This document shows, piece after piece, positions 41,561 through 51,748 of a stretch of 64,000 bases of DNA. The notes under the pieces are model-generated. The model was given only the letters and a program-made list of their open reading frames with translations. It was not told the DNA's origin and searched no databases. The number at the start of each line of letters is the position of its first letter. Positions within the stretch are counted from its first letter, which is position 1. The DNA comes from Lachnospiraceae bacterium NC2004. Lineage in GTDB: Bacteria > Bacillota > Clostridia > Lachnospirales > Lachnospiraceae. Position numbers and translations under genes: made by a program. The stretch spans positions 1 through 64,000 of the forward strand of contig JHXB01000008.1 of NCBI GenBank assembly GCA_000621905.1, read 5' to 3'.

Positions 41561-44500
41561 CTACAACTTTCTAACCAGCGCCACAAGCTCCTTCGCCGTC
41601 TCGTAAAGCACTTTTGAGGAAATGTTAACACCACCCTCAACACTTTCAAACAACGACTCTCTATACTCTCCGACATTCATGTTAACCGAGCCAATCTCCA
41701 CTCCCTTACCGCTGAGCTCATCTTTAATGGAATCTGCAAATGCTGACACCCTTTCTAGCGCCTCGTCATTTGCAAAGAACAACTCAAGCGAAAGCGACTC
41801 ATTAGAACTTACAAGCGCCCCACTCACAAGCCCCACACTTCTCGTCTCAACCGAAGCGCTCATCTTAACTGCACTCTCTTTATTCCTTACGAAGCTAACA
41901 TTCATCGTCAATACTTCCTCATCCATCGCAATTGGAATCATGAAGTTAGAATCCTCACGCCTCATGCCGTTGGCAACCCTCATCATAGCCTGAATCCTGT
42001 TGCCTGCCATAAGGTCTCTCGCAGTGAACTTAACATCATTGTCGCTTTCGTGGAATGCATTGGCAAATGCATTAACGAACCAGTTATCTTCATATAAATC
42101 AATAGGCGACTCACCTTCAGGAGGCGTCTCAGTCTCTATAGCTTCGTCTTCCAACGATTCCAAATGAGAGTATATCTTCTGCTCCAACTCATCAAACGCA
42201 ACATTAGATGTATTTCTAATCTTTAATTGTTCTTTTATACTCTGATAAAACTCGCCGCTTCCGGTCATAACCTGATTAGCAGCTTCTATGTAGGCGGGAG
42301 TGTAAGGAAGCTTCAAAGACTTAAGAAGGTTGATGCTCTCATCAGAAACATCATCAAGCCTGCTCATAATCTCCGCATCTCTTGCCGCAACCTCTTCCTC
42401 GTCAAATGCTGACATCACCTGCTCGATTATATCCTTACCGCGCTTGTTAAGCTCGCTAACCATTCCAAAATCTTCATCTAAAGTCACGTCTAGTCCTTTG
42501 GCGCTTCTGCTCCTGTGACTTCTAAGCAAACTCTCAAGAGTAATCGCTTCTCCGTTTCTTATAACATTTCCCAAATCTCTGTCAGAAAATGAAGTAACGG
42601 AATTGATGAGCCTGTATATACCTATGTAACTCTCTCTTTCCTCAGCGGATATATCTCCCTTAGAATCAAGATTAACCAAAAACTCACTGTACTTCTGCTC
42701 AGCACTCTTGCCGTTCTTTTCCTCCTGAACAGCAATCTCTCTCGAAAGCTCTTCAAGCGATAATGCCAGAGGATTGACATTGTCCTTGATCATACCAAGA
42801 ACTGTCTCAGGTTTCATACCATTAAGAACCTCGTTGAGTCTGGTATCTATGGCACTTATCCTCTCGACCGATTCCTTATTAATCTCCATCTCGTTGTACG
42901 CGAGTATTCTTACAGCCTTCTTGTTGATATCATTTATATCTATTCCTAACTCGTCAAGCATTGCGTCCATATTGGCAAATGCATCCGTTATCTTATCGCC
43001 CATGTCTGCTCTAGGTGCAGTCATAAGAGCCTCGTAGGATGCAAGTGCATCTCGATTGCCATAGCTCATATATGTTGAGCTTGCAGTCGCAGTGACTGTC
43101 TGCCCTGCCATCTGAAGAGACATACTTACCTTAAGTCCTGCCTGATAGATTCCTCTAAGAGTAAGCGCGTTATCATCAACAACGCCAAGTGTCTGAGCCG
43201 GAAGCGAAGGTATGGTGCTTGTCACCATCATAGTCTCCTGATAGAGACTAACATTGTCCTTGCTCATATCGACTCTTGTATCCCTAAAGAGCTCATCAAG
43301 GTTCGGCTCCTTAAGCTCGTTAAGTTCCTCAACAATCTTGCTTAATGAAAGAGTCTCAACATCAAGTCCCGATTTAAGCATCGTGTATGTTGACGATACT
43401 GTCATTCGAAGCTTAATCTCAGTAAGATTCTTAAGGTGTTTATTATCAGCCGAATCAACATCTATATCAGCGACCGGTACCGATTCAACTATCTCACTCT
43501 TACTCTCATTAAGTCCAATATAAGCATCTATATTCTTCTGAGCCGCAGAAAGATTCCTTATATTAATATCTCTGCCGGCCTCACTCACTTCTTTAATTGC
43601 ATTTGGAGTAATATTCTGAACCTGTTCAACAATATTAGATGCATGTCTAATATTAGAATCTCCGGAAATGATTGCTGTTTCGGTATCTTCACCTAAACGT
43701 AGCGCGTCGATAACATTTGCCTCATAAACAGGAATATCAAGACCATTCTCGTTAAATGATTTCACAGACATATAGATATCCATATTCTTATGAGTTACAT
43801 CTACGCCCTGTTCAATCATCCACTTAGTTGCAGACATGGTGTCCTCATTGACTTCTATTCCCTGATTAATAAGAAGGTTCTCTGCCTGTTGCTTTAACGC
43901 ATTCCACGAATCAACAGACAAGTCTTCTATAGTAGGATAAGATGTACCGCTGTGCTCTGCCTGATACGCATTGTCAAATGTAAAATCCATGTTATTATCC
44001 ATCATATAATGCATAGCGCCTTCTGATACATGTGGCATAGTCTGAGCTTTAGCGATTGCGTCTATAACTTCTGGCGAGCCCGCCTTAAAACTTCTACCGT
44101 CCTCAACTGCGCGGTATTGATTGACAAGACCCATAATACGACCGATGCTCGCATTAGAAACATCGACTCCCATCTGTCTTAAATACTTAATCTCATCAGA
44201 TGATAGGTTAGCAACCTGCTTAGACTCGTCAGCAACATCTGAGGTGATGTCAATGCTTAAGTCAGACTGACTAAGGATGCTAACAAATTGATCCGTATCT
44301 CTCTCAACCTTGAGAGTATTAAGGGACGCAAGATTAGAGCCCACACTGCCACTCTCACCCGTCGCAGCCGCGCCGACATACTCCTGCATCGCTTTAAGCT
44401 TAACCTTGTTGCCGTCAACCGTCTCAACCTTAAACATCATCTCGTCGCCAACCTTGCGATTCTTAACAATGTCAGAGTTAACCTTAAAGTCCCTGTCTCC

Positions 44501-44650
44501 AATTGTAACTACGGCATCCTTGCCTACAGAAGTAACCTTGCCCTTTATCATGGACCCCCGGCTACTGAACAGCACTCCTTCGCTGCCTCCTATCCTAAGA
44601 AGGTTATCGTCCTTCTTGATATCATTTGCAGATATATTAAGGGAAGCCAT
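41561..44650 (-). CDS. Large FliK-like flagellar hook-length control protein (DUF6240 type)
   Basis: 1029 residues. The start MASLNISANDIKKDDNLLRI has AAAGGA 9 bases upstream, so 44650 is preferred over 44692. An N-terminal OB-like region (GSMIKGKVTSVGKDAVVTIG) precedes a long helical middle. The C-terminal 130 residues (DSNFMIPIAMDEEVLTMNVS; LSLELFFANDEALERVSAFA; GVEIGSVNMNVGEYRESLF) have the alternating pattern of the FliK/Flg_hook C-terminal domain that switches export substrate. I recognise the overall protein as the lachnospiral family DUF6240 by memory only. It is adjacent to flagellin and monocistronic. Confidence 0.65.
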   Translation of the reverse strand: MASLNISANDIKKDDNLLRIGGSEGVLFSSRGSMIKGKVTSVGKDAVVTIGDRDFKVNSDIVKNRKVGDEMMFKVETVDGNKVKLKAMQEYVGAAATGESGSVGSNLASLNTLKVERDTDQFVSILSQSDLSIDITSDVADESKQVANLSSDEIKYLRQMGVDVSNASIGRIMGLVNQYRAVEDGRSFKAGSPEVIDAIAKAQTMPHVSEGAMHYMMDNNMDFTFDNAYQAEHSGTSYPTIEDLSVDSWNALKQQAENLLINQGIEVNEDTMSATKWMIEQGVDVTHKNMDIYMSVKSFNENGLDIPVYEANVIDALRLGEDTETAIISGDSNIRHASNIVEQVQNITPNAIKEVSEAGRDINIRNLSAAQKNIDAYIGLNESKSEIVESVPVADIDVDSADNKHLKNLTEIKLRMTVSSTYTMLKSGLDVETLSLSKIVEELNELKEPNLDELFRDTRVDMSKDNVSLYQETMMVTSTIPSLPAQTLGVVDDNALTLRGIYQAGLKVSMSLQMAGQTVTATASSTYMSYGNRDALASYEALMTAPRADMGDKITDAFANMDAMLDELGIDINDINKKAVRILAYNEMEINKESVERISAIDTRLNEVLNGMKPETVLGMIKDNVNPLALSLEELSREIAVQEEKNGKSAEQKYSEFLVNLDSKGDISAEERESYIGIYRLINSVTSFSDRDLGNVIRNGEAITLESLLRSHRSRSAKGLDVTLDEDFGMVSELNKRGKDIIEQVMSAFDEEEVAARDAEIMSRLDDVSDESINLLKSLKLPYTPAYIEAANQVMTGSGEFYQSIKEQLKIRNTSNVAFDELEQKIYSHLESLEDEAIETETPPEGESPIDLYEDNWFVNAFANAFHESDNDVKFTARDLMAGNRIQAMMRVANGMRREDSNFMIPIAMDEEVLTMNVSFVRNKESAVKMSASVETRSVGLVSGALVSSNESLSLELFFANDEALERVSAFADSIKDELSGKGVEIGSVNMNVGEYRESLFESVEGGVNISSKVLYETAKELVALVRKL

Positions 44651-44878
44651 AGTCTCACATCCTTTTAAAATTACTATCTTATATATCGGCAAATGATGAC
44701 AAATAGTTTAGTACATGCTTGGTTTGATTGTCTAAAGTTCGTAATCGGTTTCATTTATCTAATACTCAACCAATAATTAAATGACACCAGCAGACTGCTG
44801 TGCTATAATATTACCGCATTCATCGATTATCATATATAATGATGAGACTAGTTTTACGGGAATGGAGGAGACTGCTAT

Positions 44879-45514
44879 ATGACTTTACGTGAGCTGATAG
44901 AACTTCTTAAGCAGGCTACAGATATAAGCGAAATAGATAAACATCGAGATGAGATTGTAGCTTTGATTCCAAAGGTTGAGATAATGATTGATTTTGATCA
45001 GCAGAATTATTCGCATCAGTATGATTTGTGGGGACATTCACTCCATACGGTTGTGGAACTTCCAAAAGATATTAATGATGATATGGTTTACTTGGCTGCA
45101 CTTATTCACGATATAGGAAAGCCTGATTGTCAGATTTATGACGAGCGTGACGGTAAAGTAAATATGCATTATTATGGACATCCTGCGCGTAGTGCTGAGA
45201 TAACAGAAAATGAAATTATTCCAAATCTTCTATTAAGAGGGGAAAATCTTTCGAAAGATGAACAACGCCGACTTCTCTATTACATAGAACATCATGATGA
45301 CCGTGTAAAACTTGGAACAGAACATCTGATAATTCATCTTAATCTCGGAGCCAGCATTTCAGAGTTTCAAACGCTAATGAAGCTTCAGGTAGCTGATGCG
45401 AAGGCTCATATTTTAATTCCGTTCATACAACGTAGAATTGAAACCTGCGAAAGACTTTCGGGAAAATATGCTGAAGAATTATATCAGGAGATACAAAGAT
45501 TACAACAAGGGTAG
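44879..45514 (+). CDS. HD domain phosphohydrolase
   Basis: 211 residues. The HD motif is in HSLHTVVELPKDINDDMVYL-AALIHDIGKPDCQ, with further metal ligands in YGHPARSAEIT and YYIEHHDDRVKLG. The arrangement is like the nucleotidyltransferase-associated HD domains that hydrolyse 2',3'-cyclic or other phosphates; the substrate is unknown. GGAGGA is 8 bases before the ATG. It stands alone, 180 bases before the surface-polymer genes. Confidence 0.8.
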   Translation: MTLRELIELLKQATDISEIDKHRDEIVALIPKVEIMIDFDQQNYSHQYDLWGHSLHTVVELPKDINDDMVYLAALIHDIGKPDCQIYDERDGKVNMHYYGHPARSAEITENEIIPNLLLRGENLSKDEQRRLLYYIEHHDDRVKLGTEHLIIHLNLGASISEFQTLMKLQVADAKAHILIPFIQRRIETCERLSGKYAEELYQEIQRLQQG

Positions 45515-45696
45515 ACCACAATATATTATACATATTTACGAAAAAGATTTTGTTTATAATCGCTGGCAATAAACTATGAGTTCTGTTATAATCGTTAGTA
45601 GTTAACTTAGTGTCACGATATCAAATAAATGTATTACATTGCTATAATCAAGATACTTCAAATCTTATGCAAAGTAATACCAGAAAGGACTATACC

Positions 45697-46146
45697 ATGG
45701 AAAAATCTACCATTATTATAGGTTATACGACTGGCGTATATGACCTCTTTCACATCGGACATCTTAATCTTTTAAAAAACGCAAAGGGTATGTGTGACAA
45801 GCTAATTGTAGGTGTTACAGTAGATGAACTCGTACAATACAAAGGTAAAAAATCAATGATTCCGTTTGAGGATCGAATTGAAATTGTACGTTCGTGCAAA
45901 TACGTAGACGCCGCTGTACCACAACACGATATGGATAAGCTTGCAGCATGCAAAAAGCTCGGCGCAACATATCTATTTGTCGGAGATGACTGGTACGGAA
46001 CAGAGAAATGGATAAATTACGAGAAAGAGTTTGCCGAAGAAGGAATACAGATTATATATTTTCCTTATACCAAAGGTGTATCTAGCACCAAAATCAGCGA
46101 GGCTCTTAACGCTGTCAGAAGTGATAATCTCAAAGACGTAAAATAA
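45697..46146 (+). CDS. tagD: Glycerol-3-phosphate (or related) cytidylyltransferase, TagD family
   Basis: 149 residues with the nucleotidyltransferase signature GVYDLFHIGHLNLLKNAKGM, GVTVDELVQYKGKKSMIPFE, RIEIVRSCKYVDAAVPQHDM and the closing GVSSTKISEAL. TagD makes CDP-glycerol for teichoic acid; close relatives use other polyol or choline phosphates, so substrate is inference. GAAAGGA is 9 bases before the ATG at 45697. A licD gene follows 65 bases later, which fits a phospho-substituted surface polymer. Confidence 0.8.
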   Translation: MEKSTIIIGYTTGVYDLFHIGHLNLLKNAKGMCDKLIVGVTVDELVQYKGKKSMIPFEDRIEIVRSCKYVDAAVPQHDMDKLAACKKLGATYLFVGDDWYGTEKWINYEKEFAEEGIQIIYFPYTKGVSSTKISEALNAVRSDNLKDVK

Positions 46147-46211
46147 TACACACATTCAACTGACAGTATTAATTCAACTCGATATTCGATACAAAAGGAG
46201 GTCCAAATACA

Positions 46212-47381
46212 ATGTTTAAAATTAAATACTACACTAAACGATTACTTGAATATTTGGATAATGAGATCAACAGAAGAAACACTGACAGGTTCATATGGCT
46301 TGGTTATAATCCCGCTTTTCCTGCCGTTTATGATATGCTGTTAGAAAAGGGTGTTAAAAGCATACGTATACTTGACAATAACAAAGACAAGCACGGATGG
46401 GAAGTTACCCCCGTAAAAAAAGAGTTCGAAGGTAATAAAATAGTGATTGAATCAGTCACAATAAGAGATGAAGATAAAAACGCTTTAATTGTATGCTCTA
46501 ACGCATATTACAAGGAGTTTGTAGTTCAACTTGAAGAATATGGAATTAAAGAAGATCAAATACTTGATATTTATGGTACTATAAGAGAATGGACCAACGA
46601 AGAAGAAGCACCCGCTATAAAAAACTACAGACTCATTCAAGGGAGAGAATTACAGTTAGAAGAACTAAAGATTCTTCAATTTTTCCGTGATTTCTGCAGT
46701 GATCACCAACTAAGATGGTACATTGCTGGAGGTACTCTTCTTGGTGCCGTACGACACAAAGGCTTCATTCCATGGGACGATGACGTCGATGTCTATATGC
46801 CTTACGAAGATTATACCAAATTAGTATCGCTATTCGGCAACAATGATACTTATACATTGCTAGATTGGAGAACCGAAAGCAAGTATCCTTTACAATTTAT
46901 TAGATTAATACGAAATAACACATACCAATTGTCCCCTCTATCCACCTTTGGTTATTTCACTACGGGATGTTGCATTGATGTTTTCCCAATTGCAGGATAC
47001 CCTGATGATCGTGAGGCAATTAACGAAAAATTCAAACGACATGTTGTTCTAGATAGAGAATGGAGATACTGTATAACCATGAAAGATTTGTACGGTGATC
47101 AGTTTGCAGATTTTAGGCAAGAGATTGCTGACGAAAAATACAAACTGTCATTCTATGAGTCTAATCTCGTAGGCGCAATGCAGAAGGTATACGGCTCCCC
47201 ATGGGCAGCTCCGCGTGAATTATTCGACAAGTGTGTTGATCTTGAATTTGAAGGTGATAAATTCCCAGCACCCATAGGATATGATGAGTATTTAAAACTA
47301 AGATACGGAGACTATATGACCCCTCCACCTAAAGACCAACAAAGGGTTCATTCATATCCAACATATTTTATAAATCAATAA
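46212..47381 (+). CDS. LicD family phosphotransferase with N-terminal Rossmann-like domain
   Basis: 389 residues. Residues 1-135 look like a nucleotide- or cofactor-binding Rossmann unit (DRFIWLGYNPAFPAVYDMLL, VKSIRILDNNKDKHGWEV). The LicD domain follows with LRWYIAGGTLLGAVRHKGFI and PWDDDVDVYMPYEDYTKLVS, the G-G/S and DxD motifs of this nucleotidyltransferase-fold family that adds phosphocholine or similar groups to surface glycans. AAGGAGG precedes the ATG. A paralogue of the same layout is at 59656-60834. It is likely co-transcribed with the TagD-like gene. Confidence 0.83.
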   Translation: MFKIKYYTKRLLEYLDNEINRRNTDRFIWLGYNPAFPAVYDMLLEKGVKSIRILDNNKDKHGWEVTPVKKEFEGNKIVIESVTIRDEDKNALIVCSNAYYKEFVVQLEEYGIKEDQILDIYGTIREWTNEEEAPAIKNYRLIQGRELQLEELKILQFFRDFCSDHQLRWYIAGGTLLGAVRHKGFIPWDDDVDVYMPYEDYTKLVSLFGNNDTYTLLDWRTESKYPLQFIRLIRNNTYQLSPLSTFGYFTTGCCIDVFPIAGYPDDREAINEKFKRHVVLDREWRYCITMKDLYGDQFADFRQEIADEKYKLSFYESNLVGAMQKVYGSPWAAPRELFDKCVDLEFEGDKFPAPIGYDEYLKLRYGDYMTPPPKDQQRVHSYPTYFINQ

Positions 47382-47392
47382 GTTATACTCCC

Positions 47393-47435
47393 GGCGTTAT
47401 TGAAGTTAGCTCAACAACATAATTTCAATAACGCC
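47393..47435. terminator. Shared terminator hairpin between licD and capA
   Basis: GGCGTTATTGAA (47393-47404) pairs with TTCAATAACGCC (47424-47435) over twelve positions. The right arm lies within the last codons of capA, and the capA stop is in the loop. Confidence 0.65.
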
Positions 47436-48707
47436 ATTCTTTATGCTCATTTCAGTTCCGTACTCCGTACTAAGCCTATTAAGTCTATCAAATATCTCCT
47501 GTTGGATATCTTCCTCAGCAAGATATGGGAAACCTTTCTCTTTATTATCATCATCAAACCCAAGCTCAATAGGAACGAGTTGAACACCTATAAGACTATT
47601 ATCATTACCATATTCAAGAATCGGAATTACAGATCTAAAATTATACGGATCAAACACAAGTCCAACCGTTCCACCTTTAGTTCTTACATTATATAACTCT
47701 TCAGGCGTAAGATTGTCATCTACATGGTATCTTTCAAAAATATCATGCGGTGCATATTCCATGAGTTCCTCTTTGAACATGAAATTTCCAAGCGAATAAA
47801 AAATCGGACACCCTTTATAAATCTCAATCCCTTTTAACTGATGGGTTCCGGTTCCAATCACCACCGAAGCACCATTATCTATACACGCCCGAGCAAATTC
47901 TTCATGATAGTAATCTGCTGTATCATCACTCATCCCTTTAATATCATGAGAATGAATATTAACAACTATTAAATCAGCTCTTTCCTTTTTTGCGCTATCA
48001 ATAGATAAAAGGATTCTTTCTAAATCTCCCTTATGACAATATGTCATTTTTTTAAGCTCATCACCAAGAACAAATTCCAGCCTACCAAACCTATGAATAT
48101 CACTATTCAAAAGGTGTGTTCCCATCTTAACCGATTTCAAAAATCTGGCATTAACGCACAGTGTCTCCGCAGTAGAATCAATAATATCCATAATATCCTT
48201 TGTGACAATTAACCTCTCAGAATGACGAAGCATATTCACACCCGGTCTTGGAGGGATGTTAAGTGATGGATCTCCGGCTCTAGCAGCATCATCACAAGAC
48301 GCTGTACAGCTAACAAATGCAATCTTTTTACCATTACGCTCTAAATATACCGGTTTAGATGCGTTAGCTAAAGAATCACCTGAACCTGAGTGTAATATAC
48401 CTCTCTGATCTAATGCATCATTTGTCATTCTTAACCCGCTATATGAATAATCCATAGTATGATTATTAGCTGTATTATAGTAATCAAATCCAAATTCGCC
48501 AAGAATGTCCAGTTTTTCTGATGTTGTAGTCAACCATTGTCCTCCACAAAATGTAGAAGCAAATGCCTTATCTCCACTCAAAACCATCTCAAGATTACTT
48601 CCTCGAACATCACACTCTTTTATTATTTTTACAAGATAATTGTTATTCCAGTAGTCATCAGATGGATTTGTGAGCATTATAGCATCACCAGTAAAACATA
48701 TTTTCAT
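47406..48707 (-). CDS. CapA family protein (PGA_cap metallophosphatase fold)
   Basis: 433 residues, cytosolic start without signal peptide. Motifs are MKICFTGDAIMLTNPSDDYW, YYNTANNHTMDYSYSGLRMT, ADLIVVNIHSHDIKGM and GTGTHQLKGIEIYKGCPIFY-SLGNFMF, which match the CapA/PgsA family linked to poly-gamma-glutamate and other capsule amide synthesis. The biochemical step is not settled for the family. The stop of the ligase gene is 1-2 bases upstream of its start, so they are translated together; this suggests they act on the same polymer. Confidence 0.83.
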   Translation of the reverse strand: MKICFTGDAIMLTNPSDDYWNNNYLVKIIKECDVRGSNLEMVLSGDKAFASTFCGGQWLTTTSEKLDILGEFGFDYYNTANNHTMDYSYSGLRMTNDALDQRGILHSGSGDSLANASKPVYLERNGKKIAFVSCTASCDDAARAGDPSLNIPPRPGVNMLRHSERLIVTKDIMDIIDSTAETLCVNARFLKSVKMGTHLLNSDIHRFGRLEFVLGDELKKMTYCHKGDLERILLSIDSAKKERADLIVVNIHSHDIKGMSDDTADYYHEEFARACIDNGASVVIGTGTHQLKGIEIYKGCPIFYSLGNFMFKEELMEYAPHDIFERYHVDDNLTPEELYNVRTKGGTVGLVFDPYNFRSVIPILEYGNDNSLIGVQLVPIELGFDDDNKEKGFPYLAEEDIQQEIFDRLNRLSTEYGTEMSIKNGVIEIMLLS

Positions 48708-48708
48708 T

Positions 48709-49755
48709 TTAATTCACCTCATCAATTATATTTAAAAACCTCTCCAATGACCAAACAAGCCATTTTTGATCTCCAGTCATATTATCCGTACAATGTTCTA
48801 AAAACTCAGGGCGTCGAGGTCCTTCCCACCCACCAAGCCATTCATTCATTGGACGCGGCATAGGAACCTTTGCGGGAATTTTAAACCCTGGATATAATCT
48901 GGAAAATATTTCTCTCACGAGATATTTATTCTCTCCTTGTCTTACTCTGTCAAGATCCAAAGGATTGCCCATACGTGTATACGCATACGGTGCTACAAGC
49001 CCAACCTGAGCCATCTCTGTCGCATTAATATAAAAATTCAACGATGCATAATACTCAAATTCCGTCAAAAATCTCGGAACATCAACATATCCACCCACAG
49101 TATATTCTGTATATGGGTCTAATGTAAATACCGGATCCTTTAATACGTGATGCGGCATAACAAACGACCATCTATCAACAAATTCTCCGTATTTCCAATC
49201 TCTTGACAGTAAATCACTATGACCGCCATATACACAATCAGCAGTTTCCCCAAATATCATTGAATCAAATCCATCTCTTTTTGCCTGAAGAGATGCCTTA
49301 TAAATCTGAACCTCAATCGAGTGTGTAGGTTGATTTTTATGAATCATTATTTGATCAATATATTCCTCAAAATCTTCCCAATATATATCAACAATTCTAT
49401 GTTCTAATCCACATATCTTAGCATATTCAGCAGCCATCTTAGTTTCATCAGTAACCTTCACACCAGGCACATTACACCTAAACGTGTATGCTACTGATCC
49501 TTTCGGCATAAATTTAGCCAATATTGCGGAATCAATCCCACCACTAAGAGCTAGCGCGGTTTTTTTATTGTTGCAAGCGTCCTGAACAATCTTTTTTAAA
49601 TAATCCTCCAAATCATAACTATTATATACCAGTTTCCTTGAAATATCTTTTTTTATATATGGGCGATTATATTGTTCACTAAAACACTTTTCCGCATCAA
49701 CAATAAATCGATACATCAAATAAGAACTAGCACAATACTTCAAATCAGTCTTCAA
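48709..49755 (-). CDS. Asparagine-synthase-like ATP-dependent amide ligase without amidotransferase domain
   Basis: 348 residues. The PP-loop is ALALSGGIDSAILAKFM near residue 70, followed by ICGLEHRIVDIYWEDFEEY and FGETADCVYGGH, the synthetase half of asparagine synthetase. The N-terminal Cys and glutaminase domain are missing, so ammonia or an amine must come from elsewhere, as in beta-lactam-synthetase-type or capsule amide ligases. The start is a TTG at 49755, 8 bases after GGAGG. It lies between a glycosyltransferase and CapA. Confidence 0.72.
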   Translation of the reverse strand: MKTDLKYCASSYLMYRFIVDAEKCFSEQYNRPYIKKDISRKLVYNSYDLEDYLKKIVQDACNNKKTALALSGGIDSAILAKFMPKGSVAYTFRCNVPGVKVTDETKMAAEYAKICGLEHRIVDIYWEDFEEYIDQIMIHKNQPTHSIEVQIYKASLQAKRDGFDSMIFGETADCVYGGHSDLLSRDWKYGEFVDRWSFVMPHHVLKDPVFTLDPYTEYTVGGYVDVPRFLTEFEYYASLNFYINATEMAQVGLVAPYAYTRMGNPLDLDRVRQGENKYLVREIFSRLYPGFKIPAKVPMPRPMNEWLGGWEGPRRPEFLEHCTDNMTGDQKWLVWSLERFLNIIDEVN

Positions 49756-49804
49756 ATTGCTATCCTCCAATCAATATGATTCTTCTCTTCCGATAATTAG
49801 CCAG

Positions 49805-51679
49805 TTAAATTCTTTCCAGGATCCTCTCATCAAGCTCTTTAATTGCACTTAAAGAATCCGTCATAAGCTCAGCTCTCTTTACAGCTTTACCGCTCATAAC
49901 ACTGTAGAACTCGGGATCATCCTTATATTTAAGGATGGTCTCTTTCATTTGTTCCAAATTGTCTACCGCAAATTCAAGGCCGCCGGCTACACCTACATCT
50001 CCTTTGTTAAGATAGACTGCAGGTTTGCCCATGGTAAATGATTCAATAACTGAATATCCTCCACCCACTCGGTTTGGATTAACATACAGCTCACATATAC
50101 CGATAAGGTTGAGAATATCATCACAAAAACCTACAAAAGCAGAGTTTACTGCAAGATGTTCATAGTCGTTCATTAACATTTGATAAGTATCTAATATTCC
50201 TGCAAATGTTACAAACACTCCTTCTTTACACAACTCATCAAGCATCTTTAAAAACTCATCATCTAGTTCACTGTCTAATCTTATTCCGATTATGACAATG
50301 GTAAACCTATCTTTTGGTATACCTAAAATTTCTCTTGTAATATCAGGATTGGTTTCGGCAGGTTTAGTGATATTGAAAGTAAAACGACTTGGGATATAAT
50401 CCTTTCCTTCAGGTACTTGCTCACTTCCTATAATCTTCATAGGTCCAATACCCTTAGGAACACTCGAAAACAAAAGTGCAAGAGACGCAACAGGAACAAC
50501 CTTGCTGAGCATATCAGCCACAATACTTCCACTTCCAATAGACAGTACATATTCAGGTTTCACCTTCATCACAATCTCAACAGCATCCTTAACCCTCTGT
50601 GTAATCGGTGCTGTGTTATCAAATTGAACGAAGCTTACCTCTTCATCCGTTCCGTATACTTTAATCTTGTTAACTCCTGACAACTCTTCCTTATAAACCG
50701 GAGAAAAGAAATTATAAAGCGGTGTATACCCTCTTATTGTGTACTGCTCAGCCGTATTTATCAGGTATACTTTCTTCCCTATCGCCATCAAATCTTTAAC
50801 TCTCTCCATTGTAGTTCTTGACGGCGCATGAGTGTTGCCTAATAATTGTTCCGTTAAAACAACCACTACATCCTTATTATGCCCTTTTATTCTGCATTGG
50901 GAAAGCAACGGTTTAGTGAGTTCGTCAAATGCTTTATTAGCCTCAACATACATGCTATCAAGAATCTCCGAAATCTCTTCATCCTTTTCGATTATACTTA
51001 ACAGTCCGATTCTCTTAAACTGCTTCCAAATAAAATAATAATTAACGCCATTATAATTCGGACTGTCTATAATTCTCTTTAAATATTCTTTAGTCAAATC
51101 AGTGTCGTGCTCGGCTTTCATAAGATAAGAAGTCACATTAAGCCACATAGGTTCCGACAGTTTTTGTCTTCTGAGCATCCTAAAAAAATGCGTATAAAAT
51201 CTCTCAAGCCACTCCTGCTTAAATGTAAGATTATTGCCATCTAAATCTATCGAGAGATCAGCAACTACATCATAGCACTTATATATGTCATTTTCGAAAA
51301 TGATATCAAGAAGTCGTTTTGGAATTACATTTGCAAAATTCTCACCCATAACCTGGCTCTCGTAGTCAAGGGCAATAGGTATATCTATACCTTCCCATGA
51401 TTTAGCCTCAGCTTCTTCTTTGGTGACGATAAGTTCAGAAATCATAGGGTAGCTGTAATCATATAGCCCTTCACCTAACGCTCTGTCATCTGTTATAAGG
51501 GTCACAGCGTTCTCTGCTTCAAGACATATCGATAGCAACTCTCCAAACGCAAAGAACATGTTGCCTTCGCACGAAGCATGTATATCCGTATAAAAATGAA
51601 TCATGTCCTCTTCATGCTCGTTAATATATGCCTCGACCTCACTGTTATCTTTCTCCATAAAACATATAACTGTACTCAT
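49805..51679 (-). CDS. GT-B fold glycosyltransferase with N-terminal extension
   Basis: 624 residues. Residues 1-240 are helical and unfamiliar (STVICFMEKDNSEVEAYINE...). The GT-B part begins near VVVVLTEQLLGNTHAPSRTT and the donor-binding half has FTIVIIGIRLDSELDDEFLK, FVGFCDDILNLIGICELYVN and PNRVGGGYSVIESFTMGKPA, the G-G-x-x-x-x-E region of family 4-like enzymes. It is cytosolic and would add a sugar to a surface glycan; donor and acceptor are unknown. AGGAGG is 4 bases before the ATG at 51679, right after a terminator-like hairpin. Confidence 0.72.
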   Translation of the reverse strand: MSTVICFMEKDNSEVEAYINEHEEDMIHFYTDIHASCEGNMFFAFGELLSICLEAENAVTLITDDRALGEGLYDYSYPMISELIVTKEEAEAKSWEGIDIPIALDYESQVMGENFANVIPKRLLDIIFENDIYKCYDVVADLSIDLDGNNLTFKQEWLERFYTHFFRMLRRQKLSEPMWLNVTSYLMKAEHDTDLTKEYLKRIIDSPNYNGVNYYFIWKQFKRIGLLSIIEKDEEISEILDSMYVEANKAFDELTKPLLSQCRIKGHNKDVVVVLTEQLLGNTHAPSRTTMERVKDLMAIGKKVYLINTAEQYTIRGYTPLYNFFSPVYKEELSGVNKIKVYGTDEEVSFVQFDNTAPITQRVKDAVEIVMKVKPEYVLSIGSGSIVADMLSKVVPVASLALLFSSVPKGIGPMKIIGSEQVPEGKDYIPSRFTFNITKPAETNPDITREILGIPKDRFTIVIIGIRLDSELDDEFLKMLDELCKEGVFVTFAGILDTYQMLMNDYEHLAVNSAFVGFCDDILNLIGICELYVNPNRVGGGYSVIESFTMGKPAVYLNKGDVGVAGGLEFAVDNLEQMKETILKYKDDPEFYSVMSGKAVKRAELMTDSLSAIKELDERILERI

Positions 51680-51694
51680 ACTTCCTCCTAAAAA

Positions 51695-51720
51695 TGCCAA
51701 CACTTAGCAAAGTGCTGGCA
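51695..51720 (-). terminator. Terminator abutting the glycosyltransferase ribosome site
   Basis: On the minus strand TGCCAGCACTT pairs with AAGTGTTGGCA (one G-U or mismatch), followed by TTTTT. The AGGAGG of the next gene begins one base later. It could be read as the end of the glgB transcript or as an attenuator of the glycosyltransferase. Confidence 0.65.
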
Positions 51721-51748
51721 TTAAATTTTATATTTATTCACTCGATTT

